Of a DNA stretch of 34,373 bases, positions 21,140 to 28,299 are shown piece after piece (within the stretch, counting starts at the first letter, position 1; each line of letters starts with the position of its first letter). A program made the translations under genes and the position numbers. The DNA is from Candidatus Giovannonibacteria bacterium (lineage in GTDB: Bacteria > Patescibacteriota > Minisyncoccia > UBA11713 > 2-01-FULL-45-33): positions 5,290-39,662 of the forward strand of contig JACOXN010000012.1 of the NCBI GenBank assembly GCA_016176295.1, written 5' to 3'. The notes under the pieces were generated by a model. That model ran no database searches, had not been told where the DNA came from, and was given only the letters and a program-made list of their open reading frames with translations.

Positions 21140-21790
21140 ATGGCGTTTATAAGCACTGTAAAGAATATTTTTGGGGGGCCGGCAAATCTCGTAACGAAGG
21201 CGGTCGCGGAAATCGTGACCAGCGCCATCGGCGGCGAGCTGGGGCGCGCAGTCACCCGCGTTGTCGGCGAAACAGCCACTGAGGCTGTAAAGGAGGGCAT
21301 CAAGCCCCAGCCTTTCGACAATATTCTCGAGATGGTGAGAAAGTTCCTGAACGATGAAGAACAGGAGCTTTTCTGGGAAAGGTTCAGAAAAATAGTCGGG
21401 AAAAACGAGGACGACCGAGTGGAAAAACTTCTTCTCAAAATTCTCCTGAACCGAAGCGAAGAAGTTCAGGAAGCCACTTTGAAATGGTTGGTGTGGCTGC
21501 CGGACGACAAGTTCAACTATGCAATAAGGCTGGTTGAACAGCGCAGGCTCCAGGATGTTGAGAGAGTTGTAAAAAAAGCCTGGCCGCCAGTTAAAGTCAT
21601 CCTGGAGAAAATAGACAACGGGATCGCCCAAACTGCAACCGCGCTGCAACCTGTACCTGAAACCTTAAACAACGCAAACGATAACTTGCGCCAAACCCTC
21701 GACCGAATCAAGGATTGGGCGGCAAGGGGCAACCCGCGCGAGCGCGAAGAGCGCGCGCGGAACAGAAATCGAGGAGGATGGACTTTATGA
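21140..21790 (+). CDS. Hypothetical helical protein with Gly-rich amphipathic start
   Basis: Second gene of the operon, starting 2 nt after the previous stop with AGGAG placed 6 nt before the ATG. Its first 55 residues (FISTVKNIFGGPANLVTKAVAEIVTSAIGGELGRAVTRVV) are Gly/Ala-rich and amphipathic, like membrane-associating or pore-lining segments. Residues about 58-150 are helical and charged (ILEMVRKFLNDEEQELFWERF), and the C-terminus is a helix followed by an Arg-rich tail (REREERARNRNRGG). There is no enzyme motif. I do not recognise the family. The stop overlaps the start of the membrane protein gene as ATGA, so the two products are made together and may interact. Confidence 0.68.
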   Translation: MAFISTVKNIFGGPANLVTKAVAEIVTSAIGGELGRAVTRVVGETATEAVKEGIKPQPFDNILEMVRKFLNDEEQELFWERFRKIVGKNEDDRVEKLLLKILLNRSEEVQEATLKWLVWLPDDKFNYAIRLVEQRRLQDVERVVKKAWPPVKVILEKIDNGIAQTATALQPVPETLNNANDNLRQTLDRIKDWAARGNPREREERARNRNRGGWTL

Positions 21791-22950
21791 ACGCACTTTG
21801 GAATGTTCTCATAGGCACACTGACCGCACTCGTAAATTTTGGCGTACTGATACTCGGCGTCGCGTTCTACACCGCTGAAGGACTCTACGAACGAGTCCGT
21901 GACCGCGGGCCAACTTGGCTGACGAACGCCGCCATAGGTGCCTCAATCTGGCTCGTTCTCATAATGTTTCTCGTGCTTTTCAAAGTAGTCAACTTTATGT
22001 GGCTGGGTGACCTCTGGGTTTACCTGGCGGCGTTCCTGGGGACAGTCGTGCTAGTTGCTATCGGTTTCTTCGGATATCCGATCGCAAAGTTCATCGACCT
22101 TGTCCACCGGGTTCCAGTGGGTAGCCAAAGCATAGGAGAGAGGTGGGTTCGCATCATCGGCGGAACTTTGTTCGCCGAGCTAATGATCGCGATGTATGTT
22201 CTCTTTGTGCCTTTCCACCAAAACGTCAGAGCCGTCCCCATCGTGCTGATATCGGGAATGGCGGTCATGATCGGGTACTCGATGTGGAGGACATTTAACC
22301 CCGCACCGTATCTCTACATGGCTATGGCTGTGTTTTTGCTGACGACCTTACACTTCTTTCTGCTGGCGTATCTGCCGGAAACAACGGCAGTTGTAGCAGC
22401 AAAAGCCGGCGGGATTGATGGGGGCTTAAGCTCAGTCATCAAAAATGGCGTACCTAGTGAGTTCCTTTTGCTTGGTTTAGCCATTCTGTGCCTCGTCGGA
22501 ATCGCATGGCTGCTACCCGGTTTGGGAAAAGCATTGGGTGGCGTGGCCAAATTGGCTCTCGCCGCGATTATCATCGTCGGCGCGCTCTACATCATCGGCA
22601 ACATGACACCGGGAGGGCATACGAGGGAACGGCCGGCGGACATGAGCCCCAGAGGCCCCGTTACGTTGAAGCCGGGTGAAGCTGGAAGATTCGTTTTCGG
22701 AAACCAGGGTGTCGTTTTTACGAACGGCACCGGGCTACTGGAAAGCGAAGCCCCGACCAGATGGAAGGGGGCCGTGGCATGGGAACATGCCATAAACGTC
22801 CCGGAATACTGGCGGGAAACCCATGGAGATGTAATCTGCTTCGTTCCTGAAGCGGGACAGTACCCGGCGGCTTATCGCCTGACGGGGGGGAAACACGGGC
22901 TTTCCTTCCGTCCTCGGACGTCTGGGGACCCAGTTTGCAAACTCTCGTAG
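21787..22950 (+). CDS. Polytopic membrane protein with extracytoplasmic domain
   Basis: Third gene of the operon. The 387 residues have about eight hydrophobic segments (around 6-27, 46-66, 73-95, 117-138, 144-162, 168-190, 214-234 and 240-259), then a soluble C-terminal domain of about 120 residues that looks beta-rich (PVTLKPGEAGRFVFGNQGVVFTNG ... GDVICFVPEAGQYPAAYRL) with two Cys. ATG 21787 is chosen: GAGGAGG lies 9 nt upstream and it overlaps the previous stop; the ATG at 21778 sits directly on the Shine-Dalgarno. No transporter family motif is recognised. Codon use is more G/C-rich than in flanking genes, as in the two genes before. A strong terminator follows. Confidence 0.72.
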   Translation: MNALWNVLIGTLTALVNFGVLILGVAFYTAEGLYERVRDRGPTWLTNAAIGASIWLVLIMFLVLFKVVNFMWLGDLWVYLAAFLGTVVLVAIGFFGYPIAKFIDLVHRVPVGSQSIGERWVRIIGGTLFAELMIAMYVLFVPFHQNVRAVPIVLISGMAVMIGYSMWRTFNPAPYLYMAMAVFLLTTLHFFLLAYLPETTAVVAAKAGGIDGGLSSVIKNGVPSEFLLLGLAILCLVGIAWLLPGLGKALGGVAKLALAAIIIVGALYIIGNMTPGGHTRERPADMSPRGPVTLKPGEAGRFVFGNQGVVFTNGTGLLESEAPTRWKGAVAWEHAINVPEYWRETHGDVICFVPEAGQYPAAYRLTGGKHGLSFRPRTSGDPVCKLS

Positions 22951-22973
22951 CATAGCACCTTGTTTTAAACCGA

Positions 22974-23006
22974 AGAGCGGATACAGCTGTATCCGCTCTT
23001 TTTTTC
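22974..23006 (+). terminator. Terminator of the three-gene operon
   Basis: Perfect 13-bp inverted repeat AGAGCGGATACAG / CTGTATCCGCTCT with no extra loop bases, followed by an unbroken T run. It starts 24 nt after the stop. Confidence 0.92.
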
Positions 23007-23012
23007 TTATTG

Positions 23013-23018
23013 TATAAT
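23013..23018 (+). promoter_or_regulatory. -10 box of the pilin gene, leaderless
   Basis: TATAAT ends 6 nt before ATG 23025. No Shine-Dalgarno is present, and no good -35 box is seen because the preceding terminator occupies that place. Confidence 0.5.
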
Positions 23019-23024
23019 TAATGC

Positions 23025-23690
23025 ATGTATTCAAAACACTTTAGGAATAATTTTCGGTTTTTAGCGGCTTCTATTTTATTCTTGGCGATGGTAATTCCTT
23101 TGCTAAGCATGGCGCAAGGAGCGCCTCCTCCTCCGCCACCTCCGCCGGGCGGTTCCTCAAGCGGCGGCAGCAGTTCCGGAGGCAGTTTGGGCAACGGTTT
23201 TTCGTGCACCAGTAATTCACAATGCGCAACAGGATTCTGCAACGGCATAAGTTGCGATGATCCACCCAGCGCGCCGCCGGGAGGCTCTTCAAGCGGAGGG
23301 CCTCAACCTCCCACAGCTCCTCCACCTCCAAGCTCTAGCGGAGGAAGTAGTTCCGGAGGAGGACAACAAGGAGGCAACGCGGGAGGAGGGCAACCAGGTG
23401 GAAATGCCGGAGGAGGACAAAGCGGAGGATACACCATCGACAACTGGACCCAATCCAAAACTTTCGGGGCAGTAATTGAAAAATTTGCTGCACTTTTAAA
23501 AACCATCGGCATACCTTTAATAACAATATTTCTGGTTTGGGCCGGTTTCATGTTCGTAACTGCCCGCGGAAACGAGCAGCAAATTACGAAAGCCAAGAGC
23601 TTGCTTTTTTGGACCATCATTGGAGCAATTCTAATAGTCGGAGCGGTGGTGCTTGCGGAGGTAGTTGTTAATTTCGCCCAAAGCCTATAG
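23025..23690 (+). CDS. Secreted TrbC/VirB2-like pilin-domain protein
   Basis: Probable surface pilin-like protein. The 221 residues start with a signal peptide (FRFLAASILFLAMVIPLLSMAQG), followed by about 115 residues of low complexity: Pro runs, GGSSSGGSSSGG and GGNAGGGQ repeats, interrupted by a small Cys-rich module CTSNSQCATGFCNGISC with four Cys. The C-terminal 80 residues have two membrane helices (TIGIPLITIFLVWAGFMFV and LLFWTIIGAILIVGAVVLAEVV) split by a charged turn (ARGNEQQITKAK), the layout of the TrbC/VirB2 pilin domain common in Patescibacteria. Whether it is assembled into a pilus or stays in the membrane is unknown. tRNA-Arg starts 11 nt after its stop. Confidence 0.85.
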   Translation: MYSKHFRNNFRFLAASILFLAMVIPLLSMAQGAPPPPPPPPGGSSSGGSSSGGSLGNGFSCTSNSQCATGFCNGISCDDPPSAPPGGSSSGGPQPPTAPPPPSSSGGSSSGGGQQGGNAGGGQPGGNAGGGQSGGYTIDNWTQSKTFGAVIEKFAALLKTIGIPLITIFLVWAGFMFVTARGNEQQITKAKSLLFWTIIGAILIVGAVVLAEVVVNFAQSL

Positions 23691-23701
23691 AATAGCCGTG
23701 C

Positions 23702-23773
23702 GCCCTTGTAGTTCAACGGACAGAACACTAGTCTTCGGAACTAGTAATGGGGGTTCGATTCCCTCCAAGGGCA
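23702..23773 (+). tRNA. tRNA-Arg (anticodon TCG)
   Basis: Acceptor GCCCTTG / CAAGGGC, D arm with GTTC / GAAC, anticodon stem CTAGT / ACTAG with loop CTTCGGA (anticodon TCG, reading CGA and, if modified, other CGN codons), T arm GGGGG-TTCGATT-CCCTC with one G-T pair, discriminator A. CCA is not encoded. It lies between the pilin gene and the CCA-adding enzyme gene with no promoter of its own visible, so it is probably cut out of the longer transcript. Confidence 0.95.
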
Positions 23774-23809
23774 TAGCGAAAGCAGGCGGGGATATCACCC
23801 ATTTTATTT

Positions 23810-25408
23810 ATGAAAAAGACAGAGATACCAAAAGAAGTCCGAGCGGCGGTTGCCATACTTGGGTCCGCCGGCTTCGAAGCTTATCTCGTGGGTGGGTGCG
23901 TCCGCGATATTTTGCTTGCAAAAGAACCTAAAGATTGGGATATTACCACGAATGCCGCCCCCGAAAATATACAGGAGCTTTTTCCGAATAGTTTTTATGA
24001 AAACAAATTCGGCACAGTGAGTATTGTGACGGGCTCGGAAGACCCCAAGCTCCGGATGATAGAGGTAACTCCCTACCGCATCGAAGGAAAATATTCCGAC
24101 AAGCGCCACCCAGACGAGATTAAATTCGCCAAAAAATTAGAAGACGACCTTTCACGCAGGGATTTTACCGTGAACGCGATGGCGTTTCAACTTTCGGAAA
24201 CTTCGTCTGAAAATTTTAAAAAGCGAGCGTCTTTCGGAGCGCGAGGCCGGAGGGGATCATCCGGAACGGATGATGAGAGAGGGTTAAGCGCGAGCGAAAC
24301 GAAAGACGTTCGTACTAAATTTTCAGACGAAGTTTCCGAAAACCTCATTGACCCGTTCAATGGATGCGCGGATCTTGAAAAAAAACTGATCCGCGCGGTC
24401 GGCGAACCGGAAAAAAGATTTGAGGAAGACGCTCTCAGGATAATGCGCGCGGTGCGCATTGCCTCCGAATTGGGTTTCGAGATAGAAAAAAACACCAGGG
24501 AAGCGCTCAAGAAAAAAGCTGCGCTGTTAAAAGCTATAGCGAAAGAAAGGATCCGCGACGAATTCAACAAAATGATCATGACGACTACGCCCTCCGCTGG
24601 CATTGAAATGCTGAAAGATTTCGGTATTTTAAAACTTTTTCTGCCCGAACTCGAAGAAGGCTACGGCGTAGGGCAGAACAAACACCATATCTATACTGTC
24701 TGGGAACATAATTTAAAAGCTTTGGACCACGCAGCGGGAGAAAAATGGCCGCTGGTAGTGAGACTCTCCGCGCTATTTCACGATGTAGGAAAACCTCGGT
24801 CCAAGCACGGAAACGGCCCCGATTCGACTTTCTACGGCCATGAGATAATCGGCGCCAAAATAGCCGGGCAAATAATGAACCGCCTGAAATACGGCAATGA
24901 CATTGCGGAAAAAGTGGTTAAGCTCGTACGTTTCCATCTTTTTTATTACAACGTGAATGAAGTTACCGAGTCATCTGTGAGAAGGCTTATTGCCAAAGTT
25001 GGGCCGGAGGATATGGAAGACCTGATTCGAGTTCGCATTTGCGACCGCATCGGCTCCGGAGTCCCCAAAGCCGAGCCTTACAAACTCAGGCATTTCAGAT
25101 TCATAGTGGAAAAGCTGCAGCGCGCCCCGGTTTCACTTAAAATGATGAAAATAAACGGCGACAAGATCAAGCAGATCACCGGACTGCCGCAAGGGATCAA
25201 GATCGGGCTCTTGCTCAACTCTTTATTTGAAGAAGTTCTCGATGACCCCGAAAAAAATAACGAGGAATATCTGGAAAAAAGAATTTTGGAATTGAACGAA
25301 CTTCCGGAAAAGGAACTAAAAAAACTCGCCGAAGCCGGAAAGTCAAAAAAGTCCGGGCTTGAAGAGGAAGAGATTGCGAAGATGAAAAAGAAGCATTACG
25401 TAAAATAA
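23810..25408 (+). CDS. cca: CCA tRNA nucleotidyltransferase with palindromic insertion
   Basis: Adds or repairs the 3' CCA of tRNAs. In 532 residues: the class II nucleotidyltransferase head with AYLVGGCVRDILLAKEPKDWDITTNA (catalytic Asp42 and Asp44), LSRRDFTVNAMAF, the neck (EKRFEEDALRIMRAVRIASELGF), and an HD domain (LSALFHDVGKPRSKHG) seen in bacterial types that also act as phosphohydrolases. After FTVNAMAFQL the family goes directly to the IDPF motif; here about 50 extra residues (about 128-177, SETSSENFKKRASF to KFSDEVSEN) intervene. They are encoded by a 150-bp nested palindrome (24192-24341), which keeps frame. Both window tRNAs without encoded CCA would need this enzyme. No good Shine-Dalgarno is visible. 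Confidence 0.95.
   Translation: MKKTEIPKEVRAAVAILGSAGFEAYLVGGCVRDILLAKEPKDWDITTNAAPENIQELFPNSFYENKFGTVSIVTGSEDPKLRMIEVTPYRIEGKYSDKRHPDEIKFAKKLEDDLSRRDFTVNAMAFQLSETSSENFKKRASFGARGRRGSSGTDDERGLSASETKDVRTKFSDEVSENLIDPFNGCADLEKKLIRAVGEPEKRFEEDALRIMRAVRIASELGFEIEKNTREALKKKAALLKAIAKERIRDEFNKMIMTTTPSAGIEMLKDFGILKLFLPELEEGYGVGQNKHHIYTVWEHNLKALDHAAGEKWPLVVRLSALFHDVGKPRSKHGNGPDSTFYGHEIIGAKIAGQIMNRLKYGNDIAEKVVKLVRFHLFYYNVNEVTESSVRRLIAKVGPEDMEDLIRVRICDRIGSGVPKAEPYKLRHFRFIVEKLQRAPVSLKMMKINGDKIKQITGLPQGIKIGLLLNSLFEEVLDDPEKNNEEYLEKRILELNELPEKELKKLAEAGKSKKSGLEEEEIAKMKKKHYVK
24192..24341. repeat. 150-bp nested palindrome inserted in cca, copy C
   Basis: Outer arms 24192-24216 and 24317-24341 are perfectly complementary over 25 bp (left arm begins TTTCGGAAACTTCGTCTG). 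Inside, CGTCTTTCG (24228-24236) pairs with CGAAAGACG (24300-24308), and TCATCCG-GAA-CGGATGA (24257-24273) forms a small central hairpin. The total is 50 codons exactly. The frame reads through on both strands, giving similar SETSSEN-type peptides. The architecture matches copies A and B, but the arm sequence is different, and I see little core similarity. Confidence 0.88.
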
Positions 25409-25428
25409 AAAACGGCGAGTTTCGCCGT
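25403..25428 (-). terminator. Terminator of the ABC exporter gene
   Basis: ACGGCGA-AAC-TCGCCGT on the minus strand (7 bp) followed by TTTTTTATTTT. It touches the stop codon of the ABC gene; on the plus strand the same stem lies 3 nt after the cca stop, without a T tract. Confidence 0.82.
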
Positions 25429-27257
25429 CATTTGTACCATTTTGCCTGAATATTGAAGAGCTCCGCATATCTCCCGTTCAGTTTCATCAATGCGTCGTGG
25501 CTGCCGGATTCGATTATCTTTCCATTTTGGAACAAATATATCGAATCGGCTTTTCTCACGGTTGAAAACCGGTGAGAAATAAAAATAATGCTTTTGTTGG
25601 AATTTTCCGAGAGATACTCCCCGAAGAATTTTTCTTCCGCTTCCGCATCCAGCGAGGAACTTGGCTCATCCAGGACAATCAGTGCCGACGATACGTTCAT
25701 ACAGGCGCGGGAGAGCGCCAGCCTCTGCCATTGGCCGCCGGAAAGCTTCTCGGTTTTATCTTCAAATTCCCAATCACCCAATGAGGTTTCATAGGTAAGC
25801 GGCAGCTTAAGAATAAATTCTTCGGCCCTCCCGACTTTGGCCGCGTGGCATATCTTTTCATGGTCGTTCTGGCGGTTCACTTCTCCGAAGGCGATCTGTT
25901 CGCGAACCCGGCCTTCGTATTTTACAAAATCCTGGAAAATACCGCCGATGCGGGAGTAGTACGATTCGAGCTCGACCTCTTTAAGGTCAATGCCGTTTAT
26001 AAGAATCCGCCCTTCGGTCGGGTCGTAAAAACGCAGCAATAGTTTTACCAGCGTAGTCTTGCCCGCGCCGTTTTCTCCGACCAAAGCGATCCGTTCTCCG
26101 GCATTAACAGAAAAAGAAACATCCGTTAGAACATCAGGCTTATCCGAAGAATATCTAAAGCTCACGCGCTCAAAAGTTATCGTCAAAGGGCCGGCCTCAA
26201 CTACTTGAGGGCAGAATGCCATTATGAGACGGGGCTCATAGGACAAAAGCTCAATAAGGTCCCTTATGAATAGGTGGCTTTTGTAAAGCTCTCCTATCGA
26301 TCTTGCTATCCCCATTAAACTGCCGAGCGCCGACCTGTATCCGGTCATGAAAATAATAGTAAGATCGCCCAAAGTAATAGAGCCCAGAAGAGTGCGCCGC
26401 ACTGCGATGAAAAAACCCCAATAGTATCCGACGTCGGGCAATAAGTTTTTCAAAACATTCTGACCTTCTCTTCGCATCACAAATTTACGGTGATCTTTAA
26501 CGTATTTGGCCGCGAAAGCCCAGTAGCGGGCTATGAACTCGCTTGAAAGTCGGAATAGTTTTCGCTCTTGAAAGTTCTCATAAGAGGCAATCACGTCCTT
26601 GTAATAATACGCAACTCTATAAGAACGCCCCCAGCTTTTTTTCCAATCATAGTTAGCCGACGCCTCCCAGAATTCCAAAACGAGAACAGGTAAGGTCGTT
26701 ATCACTATAATGGCTAGAAAAATTCCTCCTAATTTGGCGAATACAGCAGCCAATGCGACCAAAGCAGCTATCTCTCTTAATAGGCCGAAAACCGCATTAA
26801 CCACTCCGACCGCGCGATATGTAGCTTCGTTATTTATGCGTTCGATCTTGTCATGGAATTCAGCAGTCTCAAAATAAGAAATATCGAGAGTACTGATCTT
26901 ATCCAGAACTTTTTTCCCAATGGATAAAGTGAATAATTCGCCTGCTATCTGGGATAACAATCGGGAAGCGCTGGCAATGGCCTGAGAAAAAAACTTAAGA
27001 AATATCTCCGCTCCGATGTAAAAAAACAAAAGATCCACCCCGTTCTTTCCCTGTGTCTGGACCGCGATGACAAGTTGGTCAATTGCCAGCTTCCCTATAT
27101 ATATCTGAGCGACAGGTACCAGAGAACCAATGAGGTTCAAAGACCCCCAAGCCAGCGTAGTCATTTTGTTGAACTTCCAGGAAAGCCCGAGGATAAAATA
27201 GATGTTGAAAAAGAAATCTCTTAAATTCCATGCGCGGATAAACTGAAGTAAATTCAA
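25428..27257 (-). CDS. ABC exporter, fused membrane and ATPase domains
   Basis: Half-transporter that should dimerise to export a lipid, peptide or drug. The 609 residues have an N-terminal six-helix membrane domain (about 30-330) and a C-terminal ATPase domain with Walker A GENGAGKTTLVKLLLRF, Q-loop IFQDFVKYEG, signature LSGGQWQRLALSRA, Walker B SALIVLDEPSSSLD and the switch His in FISHRFSTVRKAD. Length is normal for MsbA-like exporters; the signature has W in place of the usual K/R. The start is TTG at 27257, with AGGGGTG 4 nt upstream; the next in-frame Met would remove the first 31 residues. The substrate is unknown. It is convergent with cca and divergent from tRNA-Pro. Confidence 0.94.
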   Translation of the reverse strand: MNLLQFIRAWNLRDFFFNIYFILGLSWKFNKMTTLAWGSLNLIGSLVPVAQIYIGKLAIDQLVIAVQTQGKNGVDLLFFYIGAEIFLKFFSQAIASASRLLSQIAGELFTLSIGKKVLDKISTLDISYFETAEFHDKIERINNEATYRAVGVVNAVFGLLREIAALVALAAVFAKLGGIFLAIIVITTLPVLVLEFWEASANYDWKKSWGRSYRVAYYYKDVIASYENFQERKLFRLSSEFIARYWAFAAKYVKDHRKFVMRREGQNVLKNLLPDVGYYWGFFIAVRRTLLGSITLGDLTIIFMTGYRSALGSLMGIARSIGELYKSHLFIRDLIELLSYEPRLIMAFCPQVVEAGPLTITFERVSFRYSSDKPDVLTDVSFSVNAGERIALVGENGAGKTTLVKLLLRFYDPTEGRILINGIDLKEVELESYYSRIGGIFQDFVKYEGRVREQIAFGEVNRQNDHEKICHAAKVGRAEEFILKLPLTYETSLGDWEFEDKTEKLSGGQWQRLALSRACMNVSSALIVLDEPSSSLDAEAEEKFFGEYLSENSNKSIIFISHRFSTVRKADSIYLFQNGKIIESGSHDALMKLNGRYAELFNIQAKWYK

Positions 27258-27291
27258 TTTTCACCCCTAATTTTCAAACTAAAGCTATATA

Positions 27292-27300
27292 TGGTATAAA
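27292..27300 (+). promoter_or_regulatory. Extended -10 promoter of tRNA-Pro
   Basis: TGG directly before TATAAA gives an extended -10 element with only a weak -35 (TTTCAA). The tRNA starts 72 nt downstream, leaving a leader that contains the palindrome at 27333. Confidence 0.45.
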
Positions 27301-27321
27301 GTATGTGCGCTATTTAAGCAA
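27293..27321 (-). promoter_or_regulatory. Candidate promoter of the ABC exporter gene
   Basis: On the minus strand TTGCTT, 17 nt, TATACC. It overlaps the tRNA-Pro -10 on the other strand, so the two promoters may compete. Confidence 0.45.
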
Positions 27322-27332
27322 ACAGGCTTGCC

Positions 27333-27348
27333 CCTGCTTACCGGCAGG
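27333..27348. repeat. GC-rich palindrome of a dispersed type
   Basis: CCTGC-TTACCG-GCAGG forms a small stem. Its neighbourhood translates as CPCLPAGR; I recall CLPAGR-type peptides, coming from such a GC-rich palindrome, in many patescibacterial proteins, so this may be one copy of a widespread element. Recognition is from memory only. Confidence 0.4.
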
Positions 27349-27372
27349 CAGGCGCCAAAGCTTTAGCGTCGG

Positions 27373-27446
27373 CGGGCTGGAGTATGCCGGTAGTACGCAC
27401 CCTTCGGGAGGGTGTAGACTGGGTTCGATTCCCAGCAGCCCGACCA
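27373..27446 (+). tRNA. tRNA-Pro (anticodon CGG)
   Basis: Acceptor CGGGCTG / CAGCCCG, D arm GTA-TGCCGGTAG-TAC, anticodon stem CACCC / GGGTG with loop TTCGGGA (anticodon CGG, reading CCG), T arm CTGGG-TTCGATT-CCCAG, discriminator A and an encoded CCA. It is the only one of the three tRNAs here with CCA in the gene. The last 18 bases before CA occur again at 27622. Confidence 0.94.
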
Positions 27447-27449
27447 ATC

Positions 27450-27484
27450 AAAACAAAAGCCGCCTTCACGGTGGTTTTTGTTTT
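27450..27484 (+). terminator. Terminator of tRNA-Pro
   Basis: AAAACAAAAGCCGCC pairs with GGTGGTTTTTGTTTT (two G-U pairs) around a 5-nt loop. The right arm is itself U-rich. It begins 4 nt after the tRNA. Confidence 0.75.
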
Positions 27485-27516
27485 GGTATTTGATTGAAGA
27501 AATGTTGGGAGTCGAA

Positions 27517-27559
27517 GGCTATTCCAAAAAAACGAACTGCTTCGTTTTTTTGGAAAGCC
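27517..27559 (+). repeat. Long hairpin downstream of tRNA-Pro
   Basis: TTCCAAAAAAACGAA pairs perfectly with TTCGTTTTTTTGGAA around CTGC, and GGCT / AGCC extend the stem past a bulged A. It separates the tRNA from the tRNA-like fragment; no gene is visible from 27485 to 27690. Confidence 0.7.
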
Positions 27560-27639
27560 GGGCTCTGGAGGATGCTTTTTTACTGTTTGCGAAGCGAACG
27601 AGCAAAATGTCGGGGGAAGAGGATTCCCAGCAGCCCGAC
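27559..27639 (+). pseudogene. tRNA-Pro-like remnant with duplicated 3' end
   Basis: Bases 27622-27639 (GATTCCCAGCAGCCCGAC) repeat the 3' end of tRNA-Pro (27427-27444) exactly over 18 nt. About 60 nt upstream, CGGGCT at 27559-27564 could be a matching 5' acceptor half, but no D, anticodon or T stem closes. It is either a decayed second tRNA-Pro or a duplicated attachment site left by an element that integrated at the tRNA 3' end. I see no integrase in the window. Confidence 0.45.
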
Positions 27640-27655
27640 AAAATAAAAAAATCTA

Positions 27656-27684
27656 TTGACGCGGCACAACCACTGCGATAAATT
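27656..27684 (+). promoter_or_regulatory. Promoter of the PIG-L gene, leaderless
   Basis: TTGACG, 17 nt, TAAATT. The -10 ends 6 nt before GTG 27691, and there is no Shine-Dalgarno. Confidence 0.6.
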
Positions 27685-27690
27685 TAAATA

Positions 27691-28299
27691 GTGGAAAGTT
27701 TAAAACTGAACAAGGGCGCGGCGCTGGTCGTGGTCGCCCATCCGGACGACGAGACCATCTGGATGGGAGGAACTATTTTACAAAATAGAAATCTGCAGTG
27801 GACCATCTTTTCTCTCTGCCGTGCATCCGACAAAGACCGCGCCCCTAAATTTAAAAAAGTGGCATCAGAATTTTATAAGGCGAAAGGTGTCATCACCGAC
27901 CTGGAAGACGAAGGGATTTTAAACGTGAAAGAAAGTGTTCCAATAATAAAAAATATCATAAAAAAAGAGCTCAAAAAAAAGAATTTTTCATACATTTTCA
28001 CCCACGGGGAAAACGGCGAATACGGCCATCCTCGTCACCGCGGGGTGCACTACGCGGTTGCGGAACTTATCTCCGAAAACAAATTAGTCGCCGGAAAGTT
28101 CTTCAATTTTGCCTACAAACTTGATAAAAAAAAGAATTCGGGAGCTTCCGCAAAAAATGCCGGACTGCAATCTTGGCTTTCGGCGGGAATTTTTAAGACC
28201 AAAGAAAAAATTATAAACTCGGCATACGGATTTGGGAAAGATTCGTTCGAATTTAAAAGTTTATCCCCGGTTGAAACTTTTCGGGAAATAATCAAATGA
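27691..28299 (+). CDS. PIG-L/LmbE family deacetylase
   Basis: Zinc-dependent N-deacetylase of the PIG-L/LmbE family, which acts on N-acetylglucosamine-type groups of glycans or small thiols. In 202 residues, VVVAHPDDETIWMGG (residues about 14-28) is the zinc-binding AHPDDE motif, and ITDLEDEG and the HGENGEYGHPRHRGVH segment supply the third zinc ligand and catalytic region. The start is GTG at 27691, placed 6 nt after a -10 box, so the mRNA is probably leaderless. Its stop overlaps the glycosyltransferase start (ATGA at 28296-28299). The pair suggests building or editing of a surface glycan or glycolipid. The exact substrate is not evident. Confidence 0.92.
   Translation: MESLKLNKGAALVVVAHPDDETIWMGGTILQNRNLQWTIFSLCRASDKDRAPKFKKVASEFYKAKGVITDLEDEGILNVKESVPIIKNIIKKELKKKNFSYIFTHGENGEYGHPRHRGVHYAVAELISENKLVAGKFFNFAYKLDKKKNSGASAKNAGLQSWLSAGIFKTKEKIINSAYGFGKDSFEFKSLSPVETFREIIK

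Noticed and set aside
23020-23480. Short repeats in the pilin gene considered as a CRISPR array
   Set aside because: They are degenerate GGxSSG/GGNAGGGQ codon repeats with no constant-length spacers; no array is present anywhere in the window.
23303-23728. Open frames opposite the pilin gene
   Set aside because: They arise from the low-complexity Pro/Gly/Ser repeats read on the other strand.
24187-24603. A minus-strand frame through the palindrome in cca
   Set aside because: The palindrome reads similarly on both strands, which explains the open frame and its SETSSEN-like end.
27478-27681. A 67-codon frame between tRNA-Pro and the PIG-L gene
   Set aside because: It runs through a perfect hairpin and the duplicated tRNA end, has no Shine-Dalgarno, and contains no recognisable motif.
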